From: Ulva prolifera
Taxonomy: Eukaryota; Chlorophyta; Ulvophyceae; Ulvales; Ulvaceae
Reading direction: 5' to 3'
NCBI GenBank assembly: GCA_023078555.1
Contig: JALAAN010000010.1
Coordinates: 372,001-436,000 of the forward strand
DNA length: 64,000 nucleotides
A model generated the notes under the pieces. The model was not told where the DNA came from. It ran no database searches and saw only the letters and a program-made list of their open reading frames with translations. The translations under genes and the position numbers were made by a program. Shown here piece after piece: positions 12,135-25,167 of the stretch (positions are counted from its first letter, which is position 1; each line of letters opens with the position of its first letter).

Positions 12135-13080
12135 GTAGAAGTTTGGAGGCAATCAAGTGATAAGTCAGGGCTAGGGCTGCCATCAATGTTGAAATGGCAG
12201 CGTGCTCCCATGCCACTCATGCAGAAATCCCGCGCCTCACAAAAACATGTTCCCAACCTCACGTTAGGGGCTGAATCTTTGCACATGATGCTATCTATGT
12301 CAAATTAATGTGATGTGAGGGTTTGGAGGCAATCAAGTGATAACTCAGGGCTAGGGCTGCTTTAAATGTTGAAATGGCAGCGTGCTCCCATGCCACTCAT
12401 GCAGAAATCTCGCACCTCACAAAAACAGGTTCCCAACCTCACCATAGGGGCTGAATCTTTGCACATGATGCTCTCTATGTCAAAGGAATGTGGTGTAGAA
12501 GTTTGGAGGCAATCAAGTGATAAGTCAGGGCTAGGGCTGCTATCAATGTTGAAAAGGCAGCGCGCTCTCCCGCCACTCATGCAGAAATCCCGCGCCTCAC
12601 AAAAACAGGTTCCCAACCTCACGTTTGGGGCTGAATCTATGCACATGATACTCTCTATGTCAAAGGAATGTGGTCTAGAAGTTTGGAGGCAATCAAGTGA
12701 TAAGTCAGGGCAAGGGTTGCTATCAATGTTGAAAAGGCAGCGCGCTCTCCCGCCCCTCATGCAGAAATCTCGCCCTCACAAAAACAGGTTCCCAACCTCA
12801 CGTTAGGGGCTGAATCTTTGCACATGATGCTCTCTATGTCAAAGGAATGTGGTGTAGAAGTTTGGAGGCAATCAAGTGATAAGTCAGGGCTAGGGCTGCC
12901 ATCAATGTTGAAATGGCAGCGTGCTCCCATGCCACTCATGCAGAAATCCCGCGCCTCACAAAAACAGGTTCCCAACCTCACGTTAGGGGCTGAATCTTTG
13001 CACATGATGCTATCTATGTCAAATTAATGTGATGTGAGGGTTTGGAGGCAATCAAGTGATAACTCAGGGCTAGGGCTGCT
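10061..13080. repeat. 3.0-kb segment, second copy of 4,310-7,329
   Basis: This is the partner of 4,310-7,329 at an offset of 5,751. It contains higher-order unit copy C as its right two thirds. It keeps the standard cagaaatctcg and ctcacaaaaac at the place where the first copy has its two private substitutions. Confidence 0.87.
10924..13080. repeat. 12-monomer higher-order unit, copy C
   Basis: This matches copy A at an offset of 5,751 and copy B at an offset of 3,594. S-T junctions at 11,107, 11,826 and 12,366 mirror those at 5,356, 6,075 and 6,615. The match ends at 13,081, where this copy has the tttaaatg tail and copy A (7,330) enters the chimera that joins it to copy B. Confidence 0.88.
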
Positions 13081-13369
13081 TTAAATGTTGAAATGGCAGC
13101 GTGCTCCCATGCCACTCATGCAGAAATCTCGCACCTCACAAAAACAGGTTCCCAACCTCACCATAGGGGCTGAATCTTTGCACATGATGCTCTCTATGTC
13201 AAAGGAATGTGGTGTAGAAGTTTGGAGGCAATCAAGTGATAAGTCAGGGCTAGGGCTGCTATCAATGTTGAAATGGCAGCGCGCTCTCCCGCCACTCATG
13301 CAGAAATCCCGCGCCTCACAAAAACAGGTTCCCAACCTCACGTTAGGGGCTGAATCTATGCACATGATG

Positions 13370-14545
13370 CTCTCTTGTCAAAGGAATGTGGTCTAGAAGT
13401 TTGGAGGCAATCAAGTGATAAGTCAGGGCAAGGGTTGCTATCAATGTTGAAAAGGCAGCGCGCTCTCCCGCCCCTCATGCAGAAATCCCGCGCCTCACAA
13501 AAACAGGTTCCCAACCTCACGTTAGGGGCTGAATCTTTGCACATGATACTCTCTATGTCAAAGGAATGTGGTCTAGAAGTTTGGAGGCAATCAAGTGATA
13601 AGTCAGGGCAAGGGCTGCTATCAATGTTGAAATGGCAGCGCGCTCTCCCGCCACTCATGCAGAAATCTCGCCCTCACAAAAACAGGTTCCCAACCTCACG
13701 TTAGGGGCTGAATCTTTGCACATGATGCTCTCTATGTCAAAGGAATGTGGTCTAGAAGTTTGGAGGCAATCAAGTGACAAGTCAGGGCAAGGGTTGCTAT
13801 CAATGTTGAAATGGCAGCGCGCTCTCCCGCCCCTCATGCAGAAATCTCGCCCTCACAAAAACAGGTTCCCAACCTCACGTTCGGGGCTGAATCTTTGCAC
13901 ATGATGCTCTCTATGTCAAAGGAATGTGGTGTAGAAGTTTGGAGGCAATCAAGTGATAAGTCAGGGCTAGGGTTGCTATCAATGTTGAAATGGCAGCGCT
14001 GCTCTCCCTGCCCCTCATGCAAAAATCTCCGCGCCTCACAAAAACATGTTCCCAACCTCACTTTTTGAGGCTGAATCTTTGCACATGATGCTCTCTATGT
14101 CACAGGAATGTCAGGTAGAAGTTTGGAGGCAATCAAGTGATAAGTCAGGGCTAAGGGCTCCTATCAATGTTGAAATGGCAGCGCGCTCTCCCGCCACTCA
14201 TGCAGAAATCCCGCGCCTCACAAAAACAGGTTCCCAACCTCACGTTAAGGGCTGAATCTTTGCACATGATGCTATCTATGTATAATTAATGTGATGTGAG
14301 GGTTTGGAGGCAATCAAGTGATAACTCAGGGCTAGGGCTGCTTTAAATGTTGAAATGGCAGCGTGCTCCCATGCCACTCATGCAGAAATCTCGCACCTCA
14401 CAAAAACAGGTTCCCAACCTCACCTTAGGGGCTGAATCTTTGCACATGATGCTCTCTATGTCAAAGGAATGTGGTGTAGAAGTTTGGAGGCAATCAAGTG
14501 ATAGTCAGGGCTAGGGCTGCTATCAATGATTGAAATGGCAGCGCG
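13370..14545. repeat. Indel-rich border between domains I and II
   Basis: After 13 kb of regular spacing, several one-base length changes crowd here. A t is lost in ctctcttgtcaaagg near 13,375. Extra bases appear in cagcgctgctctccctgcc and aatctccgcgcc near 13,996-14,035. There is an extra t in cactttttgagg near 14,062, an extra a in gctaagggctc near 14,153, a lost a in gatagtcagg near 14,502 and an extra t in atgattgaaatgg near 14,528. Near 14,112 gtcaggtagaag also appears, which I noticed nowhere else. The region is still recognisable satellite. It could be a decayed old junction or poorly corrected consensus. Confidence 0.8.
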
Positions 14546-17500
14546 CTCTCCCGCCACTCATGCAGAAATCCCGCGCCTCACAAAAACAGGTTCCCAACCT
14601 CACGTTAGGGGCTGAATCTTTGCACATGATGCTCTCTTTGTCAAAGGAATGTGGTCTAGAAATTTGGAGGCAATCAAGTGATAAGTCAGGGCTAGGGCTG
14701 CTATCAATGTTGAAATGGCAGCGCGCTCTCCCGCCACTCATGCAGAAATCCCGCGCCTCACAAAAACAGGTTCCCAACCTCACGTTAGGGGCTGAATCTT
14801 TGCACATAATGCTCTCTATGTCAAAGGAATGTGGTCTAGAAGTTTGGAGGCAATCAAGTGACAAGTCAGGGCAAGGGCTGCTATCAATGTTGAAATGGCA
14901 GCGCGCTCTCCCGCCACTCATGCAGAAATCCCGCGCTTCACAAAAACAGGTTCCCAACCTCACGTTAGGGGCTGAATCTTTGCACATGATACTCTCTATG
15001 TCACAGGAATGTGGTCTAGAAGTTTGGAGGCAATCAAGTGATAAGTCAGGGCAAGGGCTCCTATCAATGTTGAAATGGCAGCGCGCTCTCCCGCCACTCA
15101 GGCAGAAATCTCGCCCTCACAAAAACAGGTTCCCAACCTCACGTTAAGGGCTGAATCTTTGCACATGATGCTATCTATGTCAAATTAATGTGATGTGAGG
15201 GTTTGGAGGCAATCAAGTGATAACTCAGGGCTAGGGCTGCTTTAAATGTTGAAATGGCAGCGTGCTCCCATGCCACTCATGCAGAAATCTCGCACCTCAC
15301 AAAAACAGGTTCCCAACCTCACCTTAGGGGCTGAATCTTTGCACATGATGCTCTCTATGTCAAAGGAATGTGGTGTAGAAGTTTGGAGGCAATCAAGTGA
15401 TAAGTCAGGGCTAGGGCTGCTATCAATGATGAAATGGCAGCGCGCTCTCCCGCCACTCATGCAGAAATCCCGCGCCTCACAAAAACAGGTTCCCAACCTC
15501 ACGTTAGGGGCTGAATCTTTGCACATGATGCTCTCTTTGTCAAAGGAATGTGGTCTAGAAATTTGGAGGCAATCAAGTGATAAGTCAGGGCTAGGGCTGC
15601 TATCAATGTTGAAATGGCAGCGCGCTCTCCCGCCACACATGCAGAAATCCCGCGCCTCACAAAAACATGTTCCCAACCTCACGTTAGGGGCTGAATCTTT
15701 GCACATGATGCTCTCTATGTCAAAGGAATGTGGTGTAGAAGTTTGGAGGCAATCAAGTGATAAGTCAGGGCTAGGGCTGCCATCAATGTTGAAATGGCAG
15801 CGTGCTCCCATGCCACTCATGCAGAAATCCCGCGCCTCACAAAAACATGTTCCCAACATCACGTTAGGGGCTGAATCTTTGCACATGATGCTCTCTATGT
15901 CAAAGGAATGTGGTCTAGAAGTTTGGAGGCAATCAAGTGATATGTCAGGGCTAGGGCTGCTATCAATGTTGAAATGGCAGCGTGCTCCCATGCCCCTCAT
16001 GCAGAAATCTCGCCCTCACAAAAACAGGTTCCCAACCTCACGTTCGGGGCTGAATCTTTGCACATGATGCTCTCTATGTCAAAGGAATGTGGTGTAAAAG
16101 TTTGGAGGCAATCAAGTGATAAGTCAGGGCTAGGGCTGCTATCAATGTTGAAATGGCAGCGCGCTCTCCCGCCACTCATGCAGAAATCCCGCGCCTCACA
16201 AAAACAGGTTCCCAACCTCACGTTAGGGGCTGAATCTTTGCACATGATGCTCTCTTTGTCAAAGGAATGTGTTCTAGAAGTTTGGAGGCAATCAAGTGAT
16301 AAGTCAGGGCAAGGGTTGCTATCAATGTTGAAAAGGCAGCGCGCTCTCCCGCCCCTCATGCAGAAATCCCGCGCCTCACAAAAACAGGTTCCCAACCTCA
16401 CGTTAGGTGCTGAATCTTTGCACATGATGCTCTCTATGTCAAAGGAATGTGGTCTAGAAGTTTGGAGGCAATCAAGTGACAAGTCAGGGCAAGGGCTGCT
16501 ATCAATGTTGAAATGGCAGCGCGCTCTCCCGCCACTCATGCAGAAATCCCGCGCTTCACAAAAACAGGTTCCCAACCTCACGTTAGGGGCTGAATCTTTG
16601 CACATGATACTCTCTATGTCACAGGAATGTGGTCTAGAAGTTTGGAGGCAATCAAGTGATAAGTCAGGGCAAGGGCTCCTATCAATGTTGAAATGGCAGC
16701 GCGCTCTCCCGCCACTCATGCAGAAATCTCGCCCTCACAAAAACAGGTTCCCAACCTCACGTTAAGGGCTGAATCTTTGCACATGATGCTATCTATGTCA
16801 AATTAATGTGATGTGAGGGTTTGGAGGCAATCAAGTGATAACTCAGGGCTAGGGCTGCTTTAAATGTTGAAATGGCAGCGTGCTCCCATGCCACTCATGC
16901 AGAAATCTCGCACCTCACAAAAACAGGTTCCCAACCTCACCTTAGGGGCTGAATCTTTGCACATGATGCTCTCTATGTCAAAGGAATGTGGTGTAGAAGT
17001 TTGGAGGCAATCAAGTGATAAGTCAGGGCTAGGGCTGCTATCAATGATGAAATGGCAGCGCGCTCTCCCGCCACTCATGCAGAAATCCCGCGCCTCACAA
17101 AAACAGGTTCCCAGCCTCACGTTAGGGGCTGAATCTTTGCACATGATGCTCTCTTTGTCAAAGGAATGTGGTCTAGAAATTTGGAGGCAATCAAGTGATA
17201 AGTCAGGGCTAGGGCTGCTATCAATGTTGAAATGGCAGCGTGCTCCCATGCCACTCATGCAAAAATCTCGCGCCTCACAAAAACATGTTCCCAACCTCAT
17301 TTTTGAGGCTGAATCTTTGCACATGATGCTCTCTATGTCACAGGAATGTGGTCTAGAAGTTTGGAGGCAATCAAGTGACAAGTCAGGGCAAGGGCTGCTA
17401 TCAATGTTGAAATGGCAGCGCGCTCTCCCGCCACACATGCAGAAATCCCGCGCCTCACAAAAACATGTTCCCAACCTCACGTTAGGGGCTGAATCTTTGC

Positions 17501-19413
17501 ACATGATGCTCTCTATGTCAAAGGAATGTGGTCTAGAAGTTTGGAGGCAATCAAGTGATAAGTCAGGGCTAGGGCTGCCATCAATGTTGAAATGGCAGCG
17601 TGCTCCCATGCCACTCATGCAGAAATCCCGCGCCTCACAAAAACATGTTCCCAACCTCACGTTAGGGGCTGAATCTTTGCACATGATGCTCTCTATGTCA
17701 AAGGAATGTGGTCTAGAAGTTTGGAGGCAATCAAGTGATAAGTCAGGGCTAGGGCTGCTTTCAATGTTGAAATGGCAGCGTGCTCCCATGCCCCTCATGC
17801 AGAAATCTCGCCCTCACAAAATCAGGTTCCCAACCTCACGTTCGGGGCTGAATCTTTGCACATGATGCTCTCTATGTCAAAGGAATGTGGTGTAGAAGTT
17901 TGGAGGCAATCAAGTGATAAGTCAGGGCTAGGGCTGCTATCAATGATGAAATGGCAGCGCGCTCTCCCGCCACTCATGCAGAAATCCCGCGCCTCACAAA
18001 AACAGGTTCCCAACCTCACGTTAGGGGCTGAATCTTTGCACATGATGCTCTCTTTGTCAAAGGAATGTGGTCTAGAAATTTGGAGGCAATCAAGTGATAA
18101 GTCAGGGCTAGGGCTGCTATCAATGTTGAAATGGCAGCGTGCTCCCATGCCACTCATGCAAAAATCTCGCGCCTCACAAAAACATGTTCCCAACCTCATT
18201 TTTGAGGCTGAATCTTTGCACATGATGCTCTCTATGTCAAAGGAATGTGGTGTAGAAGTTTGGAGGCAATCAAGTGATAAGTCAGGGCTAGGGCTGCTAT
18301 CAATGATGAAATGGCAGCGCGCTCTCCCGCCACTCATGCAGAAATCCCGCGCCTCACAAAAACAGGTTCCCAACCTCACGTTAGGGGCTGAATCTTTGCA
18401 CATGATGCTCTCTTTGTCAAAGGAATGTGGTCTAGAAGTTTGGAGGCAATCAAGTGATAAGTCAGGGCTAGGGCTGCTATCAATGTTGAAATGGCAGCGT
18501 GCTCCCATGCCACTCATGCAGAAATCCCGCGCCTCACAAAAACAGGTTCCCAACCTCACGTAAGGGGCTGAATCTTTGCACATGATGCTCTCTTTGTCAA
18601 AGGAATGTGGTCTAGAAGTTTGGAGGCAATCAAGTGATAAGTCAGGGCTAGGGCTGCTATCAATGTTGAAATGGCAGCGTGCTCCCATGCCACTCATGCA
18701 AAAATCTCGCGCCTCACAAAAACATGTTCCCAACCTCATTTTTGAGGCTGAATCTTTGCACATGATGCTATCTATGTCAAATTAATGTGATGTGAGGGTT
18801 TGGAGGCAATCAAGTGATAACTCAGGGCTAGGGCTGCTTTAAATGTTGAAATGGCAGCGTGCTCCCATGCCACTCATGCAGAAATCTCGCACCTCACAAA
18901 AACAGGTTCCCAACCTCACCTTAGGGGCTGAATCTTTGCACATGATGCTCTCTATGTCAAAGGAATGTGGTGTAGAAGTTTGGAGGCAATCAAGTGATAA
19001 GTCAGGGCTAGGGCTGCTATCAATGATGAAATGGCAGCGCGCCCTCCCGCCACTCATGCAGAAATCCCGCGCCTCACAAAAACAGGTTCCCAACCTCACG
19101 TTAGGGGCTGAATCTTTGCACATGATGCTCTCTTTGTCAAAGGAATGTGGTCTAGAAATTTGGAGGCAATCAAGTGATAAGTCAGGGCTAGGGCTGCTAT
19201 CAATGTTGAAATGGCAGCGTGCTCCCATGCCACTCATGCAAAAATCTCGCGCCTCACAAAAACATGTTCCCAACCTCATTTTTGAGGCTGAATCTTTGCA
19301 CATGATGCTCTCTATGTCACAGGAATGTGGTCTAGAAGTTTGGAGGCAATCAAGTGACAAGTCAGGGCAAGGGCTGCTATCAATGTTGAAATGGCAGCGC
19401 GCTCTCCCGCCAC
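14216..19413. repeat. 5.2-kb segment duplicated at 19,970-25,167
   Basis: Offset is 5,754 (32 monomers minus six bases). S-T junctions at 14,347, 15,246, 16,864 and 18,843 recur at 20,101, 21,000, 22,618 and 24,597. The frames at 15,974 and 21,728 (263 codons) translate identically. A few private changes separate the copies: gttcccaacatc against gttcacaacatc, gatatgtcagg against gataagtcagg, and caaaatcagg against caaaaacagg near 17,819. The match stops at 19,414 (cactcatg) against 25,168 (cacacatg). Confidence 0.88.
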
Positions 19414-19969
19414 TCATGCAGAAATCCCGCGCCTCACAAAAACATGTTCCCAACCTCACGTTAGGGGCTGAATCTTTGCACATGATACTCTCTATGTCAC
19501 AGGAATGTGGTCTAGAAGTTTGGAGGCAATCAAGTGATAAGTCAGGGCAAGGGCTCCTATCAATGTTGAAATGGCAGCGCGCTCTCCCGCCACTCAGGCA
19601 GAAATCTCGCCCTCACAAAAACAGGTTCCCAACCTCACGTTAAGGGCTGAATCTTTGCACATGATGCTATCTATGTCAAATTAATGTGATGTGAGGGTTT
19701 GGAGGCAATCAAGTGATAACTCAGGGCTAGGGCTGCTTTAAATGTTGAAATGGCAGCGCGCTCTCCCGCCACTCATGCAGAAATCCCGCGCCTCACAAAA
19801 ACAGGTTCCCAACCTCACGTTAGGGGCTGAATCTTTGCACATGATGCTCTCTTTGTCAAAGGAATGTGGTCTAGAAATTTGGAGGCAATCAAGTGATAAG
19901 TCAGGGCTAGGGCTCCTATCAATGTTGAAATGGCAGCGCGCTCTCCCGCCACTCATGCAGAAATCTCGC

Positions 19970-22900
19970 CCTCACAAAAACAGGTTCCCAACCTCACGTT
20001 AAGGGCTGAATCTTTGCACATGATGCTATCTATGTATAATTAATGTGATGTGAGGGTTTGGAGGCAATCAAGTGATAACTCAGGGCTAGGGCTGCTTTAA
20101 ATGTTGAAATGGCAGCGTGCTCCCATGCCACTCATGCAGAAATCTCGCACCTCACAAAAACAGGTTCCCAACCTCACCTTAGGGGCTGAATCTTTGCACA
20201 TGATGCTCTCTATGTCAAAGGAATGTGGTGTAGAAGTTTGGAGGCAATCAAGTGATAAGTCAGGGCTAGGGCTGCTATCAATGATGAAATGGCAGCGCGC
20301 TCTCCCGCCACTCATGCAGAAATCCCGCGCCTCACAAAAACAGGTTCCCAACCTCACGTTAGGGGCTGAATCTTTGCACATGATGCTCTCTTTGTCAAAG
20401 GAATGTGGTCTAGAAATTTGGAGGCAATCAAGTGATAAGTCAGGGCTAGGGCTGCTATCAATGTTGAAATGGCAGCGCGCTCTCCCGCCACTCATGCAGA
20501 AATCCCGCGCCTCACAAAAACAGGTTCCCAACCTCACGTTAGGGGCTGAATCTTTGCACATAATGCTCTCTATGTCAAAGGAATGTGGTCTAGAAGTTTG
20601 GAGGCAATCAAGTGACAAGTCAGGGCAAGGGCTGCTATCAATGTTGAAATGGCAGCGCGCTCTCCCGCCACTCATGCAGAAATCCCGCGCTTCACAAAAA
20701 CAGGTTCCCAACCTCACGTTAGGGGCTGAATCTTTGCACATGATACTCTCTATGTCACAGGAATGTGGTCTAGAAGTTTGGAGGCAATCAAGTGATAAGT
20801 CAGGGCAAGGGCTCCTATCAATGTTGAAATGGCAGCGCGCTCTCCCGCCACTCAGGCAGAAATCTCGCCCTCACAAAAACAGGTTCCCAACCTCACGTTA
20901 AGGGCTGAATCTTTGCACATGATGCTATCTATGTCAAATTAATGTGATGTGAGGGTTTGGAGGCAATCAAGTGATAACTCAGGGCTAGGGCTGCTTTAAA
21001 TGTTGAAATGGCAGCGTGCTCCCATGCCACTCATGCAGAAATCTCGCACCTCACAAAAACAGGTTCCCAACCTCACCTTAGGGGCTGAATCTTTGCACAT
21101 GATGCTCTCTATGTCAAAGGAATGTGGTGTAGAAGTTTGGAGGCAATCAAGTGATAAGTCAGGGCTAGGGCTGCTATCAATGATGAAATGGCAGCGCGCT
21201 CTCCCGCCACTCATGCAGAAATCCCGCGCCTCACAAAAACAGGTTCCCAACCTCACGTTAGGGGCTGAATCTTTGCACATGATGCTCTCTTTGTCAAAGG
21301 AATGTGGTCTAGAAATTTGGAGGCAATCAAGTGATAAGTCAGGGCTAGGGCTGCTATCAATGTTGAAATGGCAGCGCGCTCTCCCGCCACACATGCAGAA
21401 ATCCCGCGCCTCACAAAAACATGTTCCCAACCTCACGTTAGGGGCTGAATCTTTGCACATGATGCTCTCTATGTCAAAGGAATGTGGTGTAGAAGTTTGG
21501 AGGCAATCAAGTGATAAGTCAGGGCTAGGGCTGCCATCAATGTTGAAATGGCAGCGTGCTCCCATGCCACTCATGCAGAAATCCCGCGCCTCACAAAAAC
21601 ATGTTCACAACATCACGTTAGGGGCTGAATCTTTGCACATGATGCTCTCTATGTCAAAGGAATGTGGTCTAGAAGTTTGGAGGCAATCAAGTGATAAGTC
21701 AGGGCTAGGGCTGCTATCAATGTTGAAATGGCAGCGTGCTCCCATGCCCCTCATGCAGAAATCTCGCCCTCACAAAAACAGGTTCCCAACCTCACGTTCG
21801 GGGCTGAATCTTTGCACATGATGCTCTCTATGTCAAAGGAATGTGGTGTAAAAGTTTGGAGGCAATCAAGTGATAAGTCAGGGCTAGGGCTGCTATCAAT
21901 GTTGAAATGGCAGCGCGCTCTCCCGCCACTCATGCAGAAATCCCGCGCCTCACAAAAACAGGTTCCCAACCTCACGTTAGGGGCTGAATCTTTGCACATG
22001 ATGCTCTCTTTGTCAAAGGAATGTGTTCTAGAAGTTTGGAGGCAATCAAGTGATAAGTCAGGGCAAGGGTTGCTATCAATGTTGAAAAGGCAGCGCGCTC
22101 TCCCGCCCCTCATGCAGAAATCCCGCGCCTCACAAAAACAGGTTCCCAACCTCACGTTAGGTGCTGAATCTTTGCACATGATGCTCTCTATGTCAAAGGA
22201 ATGTGGTCTAGAAGTTTGGAGGCAATCAAGTGACAAGTCAGGGCAAGGGCTGCTATCAATGTTGAAATGGCAGCGCGCTCTCCCGCCACTCATGCAGAAA
22301 TCCCGCGCTTCACAAAAACAGGTTCCCAACCTCACGTTAGGGGCTGAATCTTTGCACATGATACTCTCTATGTCACAGGAATGTGGTCTAGAAGTTTGGA
22401 GGCAATCAAGTGATAAGTCAGGGCAAGGGCTCCTATCAATGTTGAAATGGCAGCGCGCTCTCCCGCCACTCATGCAGAAATCTCGCCCTCACAAAAACAG
22501 GTTCCCAACCTCACGTTAAGGGCTGAATCTTTGCACATGATGCTATCTATGTCAAATTAATGTGATGTGAGGGTTTGGAGGCAATCAAGTGATAACTCAG
22601 GGCTAGGGCTGCTTTAAATGTTGAAATGGCAGCGTGCTCCCATGCCACTCATGCAGAAATCTCGCACCTCACAAAAACAGGTTCCCAACCTCACCTTAGG
22701 GGCTGAATCTTTGCACATGATGCTCTCTATGTCAAAGGAATGTGGTGTAGAAGTTTGGAGGCAATCAAGTGATAAGTCAGGGCTAGGGCTGCTATCAATG
22801 ATGAAATGGCAGCGCGCTCTCCCGCCACTCATGCAGAAATCCCGCGCCTCACAAAAACAGGTTCCCAGCCTCACGTTAGGGGCTGAATCTTTGCACATGA

Positions 22901-25167
22901 TGCTCTCTTTGTCAAAGGAATGTGGTCTAGAAATTTGGAGGCAATCAAGTGATAAGTCAGGGCTAGGGCTGCTATCAATGTTGAAATGGCAGCGTGCTCC
23001 CATGCCACTCATGCAAAAATCTCGCGCCTCACAAAAACATGTTCCCAACCTCATTTTTGAGGCTGAATCTTTGCACATGATGCTCTCTATGTCACAGGAA
23101 TGTGATCTAGAAGTTTGGAGGCAATCAAGTGACAAGTCAGGGCAAGGGCTGCTATCAATGTTGAAATGGCAGCGCGCTCTCCCGCCACACATGCAGAAAT
23201 CCCGCGCCTCACAAAAACATGTTCCCAACCTCACGTTAGGGGCTGAATCTTTGCACATGATGCTCTCTATGTCAAAGGAATGTGGTCTAGAAGTTTGGAG
23301 GCAATCAAGTGATAAGTCAGGGCTAGGGCTGCCATCAATGTTGAAATGGCAGCGTGCTCCCATGCCACTCATGCAGAAATCCCGCGCCTCACAAAAACAT
23401 GTTCCCAACCTCACGTTAGGGGCTGAATCTTTGCACATGATGCTCTCTATGTCAAAGGAATGTGGTCTAGAAGTTTGGAGGCAATCAAGTGATAAGTCAG
23501 GGCTAGGGCTGCTATCAATGTTGAAATGGCAGCGTGCTCCCATGCCCCTCATGCAGAAATCTCGCCCTCACAAAAACAGGTTCCCAACCTCACGTTCGGG
23601 GCTGAATCTTTGCACATGATGCTCTCTATGTCAAAGGAATGTGGTGTAGAAGTTTGGAGGCAATCAAGTGATAAGTCAGGGCTAGGGCTGCTATCAATGA
23701 TGAAATGGCAGCGCGCTCTCCCGCCACTCATGCAGAAATCCCGCGCCTCACAAAAACAGGTTCCCAACCTCACGTTAGGGGCTGAATCTTTGCACATGAT
23801 GCTCTCTTTGTCAAAGGAATGTGGTCTAGAAATTTGGAGGCAATCAAGTGATAAGTCAGGGCTAGGGCTGCTATCAATGTTGAAATGGCAGCGTGCTCCC
23901 ATGCCACTCATGCAAAAATCTCGCGCCTCACAAAAACATGTTCCCAACCTCATTTTTGAGGCTGAATCTTTGCACATGATGCTCTCTATGTCAAAGGAAT
24001 GTGGTGTAGAAGTTTGGAGGCAATCAAGTGATAAGTCAGGGCTAGGGCTGCTATCAATGATGAAATGGCAGCGCGCTCTCCCGCCACTCATGCAGAAATC
24101 CCGCGCCTCACAAAAACAGGTTCCCAACCTCACGTTAGGGGCTGAATCTTTGCACATGATGCTCTCTTTGTCAAAGGAATGTGGTCTAGAAGTTTGGAGG
24201 CAATCAAGTGATAAGTCAGGGCTAGGGCTGCTATCAATGTTGAAATGGCAGCGTGCTCCCATGCCACTCATGCAGAAATCCCGCGCCTCACAAAAACAGG
24301 TTCCCAACCTCACGTAAGGGGCTGAATCTTTGCACATGATGCTCTCTTTGTCAAAGGAATGTGGTCTAGAAGTTTGGAGGCAATCAAGTGATAAGTCAGG
24401 GCTAGGGCTGCTATCAATGTTGAAATGGCAGCGTGCTCCCATGCCACTCATGCAAAAATCTCGCGCCTCACAAAAACATGTTCCCAACCTCATTTTTGAG
24501 GCTGAATCTTTGCACATGATGCTATCTATGTCAAATTAATGTGATGTGAGGGTTTGGAGGCAATCAAGTGATAACTCAGGGCTAGGGCTGCTTTAAATGT
24601 TGAAATGGCAGCGTGCTCCCATGCCACTCATGCAGAAATCTCGCACCTCACAAAAACAGGTTCCCAACCTCACCTTAGGGGCTGAATCTTTGCACATGAT
24701 GCTCTCTATGTCAAAGGAATGTGGTGTAGAAGTTTGGAGGCAATCAAGTGATAAGTCAGGGCTAGGGCTGCTATCAATGATGAAATGGCAGCGCGCCCTC
24801 CCGCCACTCATGCAGAAATCCCGCGCCTCACAAAAACAGGTTCCCAACCTCACGTTAGGGGCTGAATCTTTGCACATGATGCTCTCTTTGTCAAAGGAAT
24901 GTGGTCTAGAAATTTGGAGGCAATCAAGTGATAAGTCAGGGCTAGGGCTGCTATCAATGTTGAAATGGCAGCGTGCTCCCATGCCACTCATGCAAAAATC
25001 TCGCGCCTCACAAAAACATGTTCCCAACCTCATTTTTGAGGCTGAATCTTTGCACATGATGCTCTCTATGTCACAGGAATGTGGTCTAGAAGTTTGGAGG
25101 CAATCAAGTGACAAGTCAGGGCAAGGGCTGCTATCAATGTTGAAATGGCAGCGCGCTCTCCCGCCAC
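19970..25167. repeat. 5.2-kb segment, second copy of 14,216-19,413
   Basis: This is the partner at an offset of 5,754, carrying its own private change tgtgatctagaag near 23,103. It lacks the indels seen at 14,502 and 14,528 in the first copy, so those arose in the first copy or are errors there. About 560 bp (19,414-19,969) separates the two copies. That gap contains an S tail followed by a non-T monomer at 19,742. Confidence 0.87.

Larger units (their letters stand above)
1..13374. repeat. Array domain I (R-rich monomers, 12-mer higher-order unit)
   Basis: This stretch is marked by aaaaggcagcgcgctc monomers, by T variants with caccatagggg (from about 2,199), by atctatgcac, by S variants with cactttagggg and by gaatgtcatgtag. 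The atgatgaaatgg and catttttgagg variants of the next domain are absent. Apart from the recurring one-base deletion class, spacing is very regular and one-base indels are not seen until 13,375. Most of the domain is explained by copies of the 12-monomer unit described separately. The part from 2,432 to about 4,309 is the least duplicated: a run of catgttccc monomers, several with aacatcacg. Confidence 0.85.
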
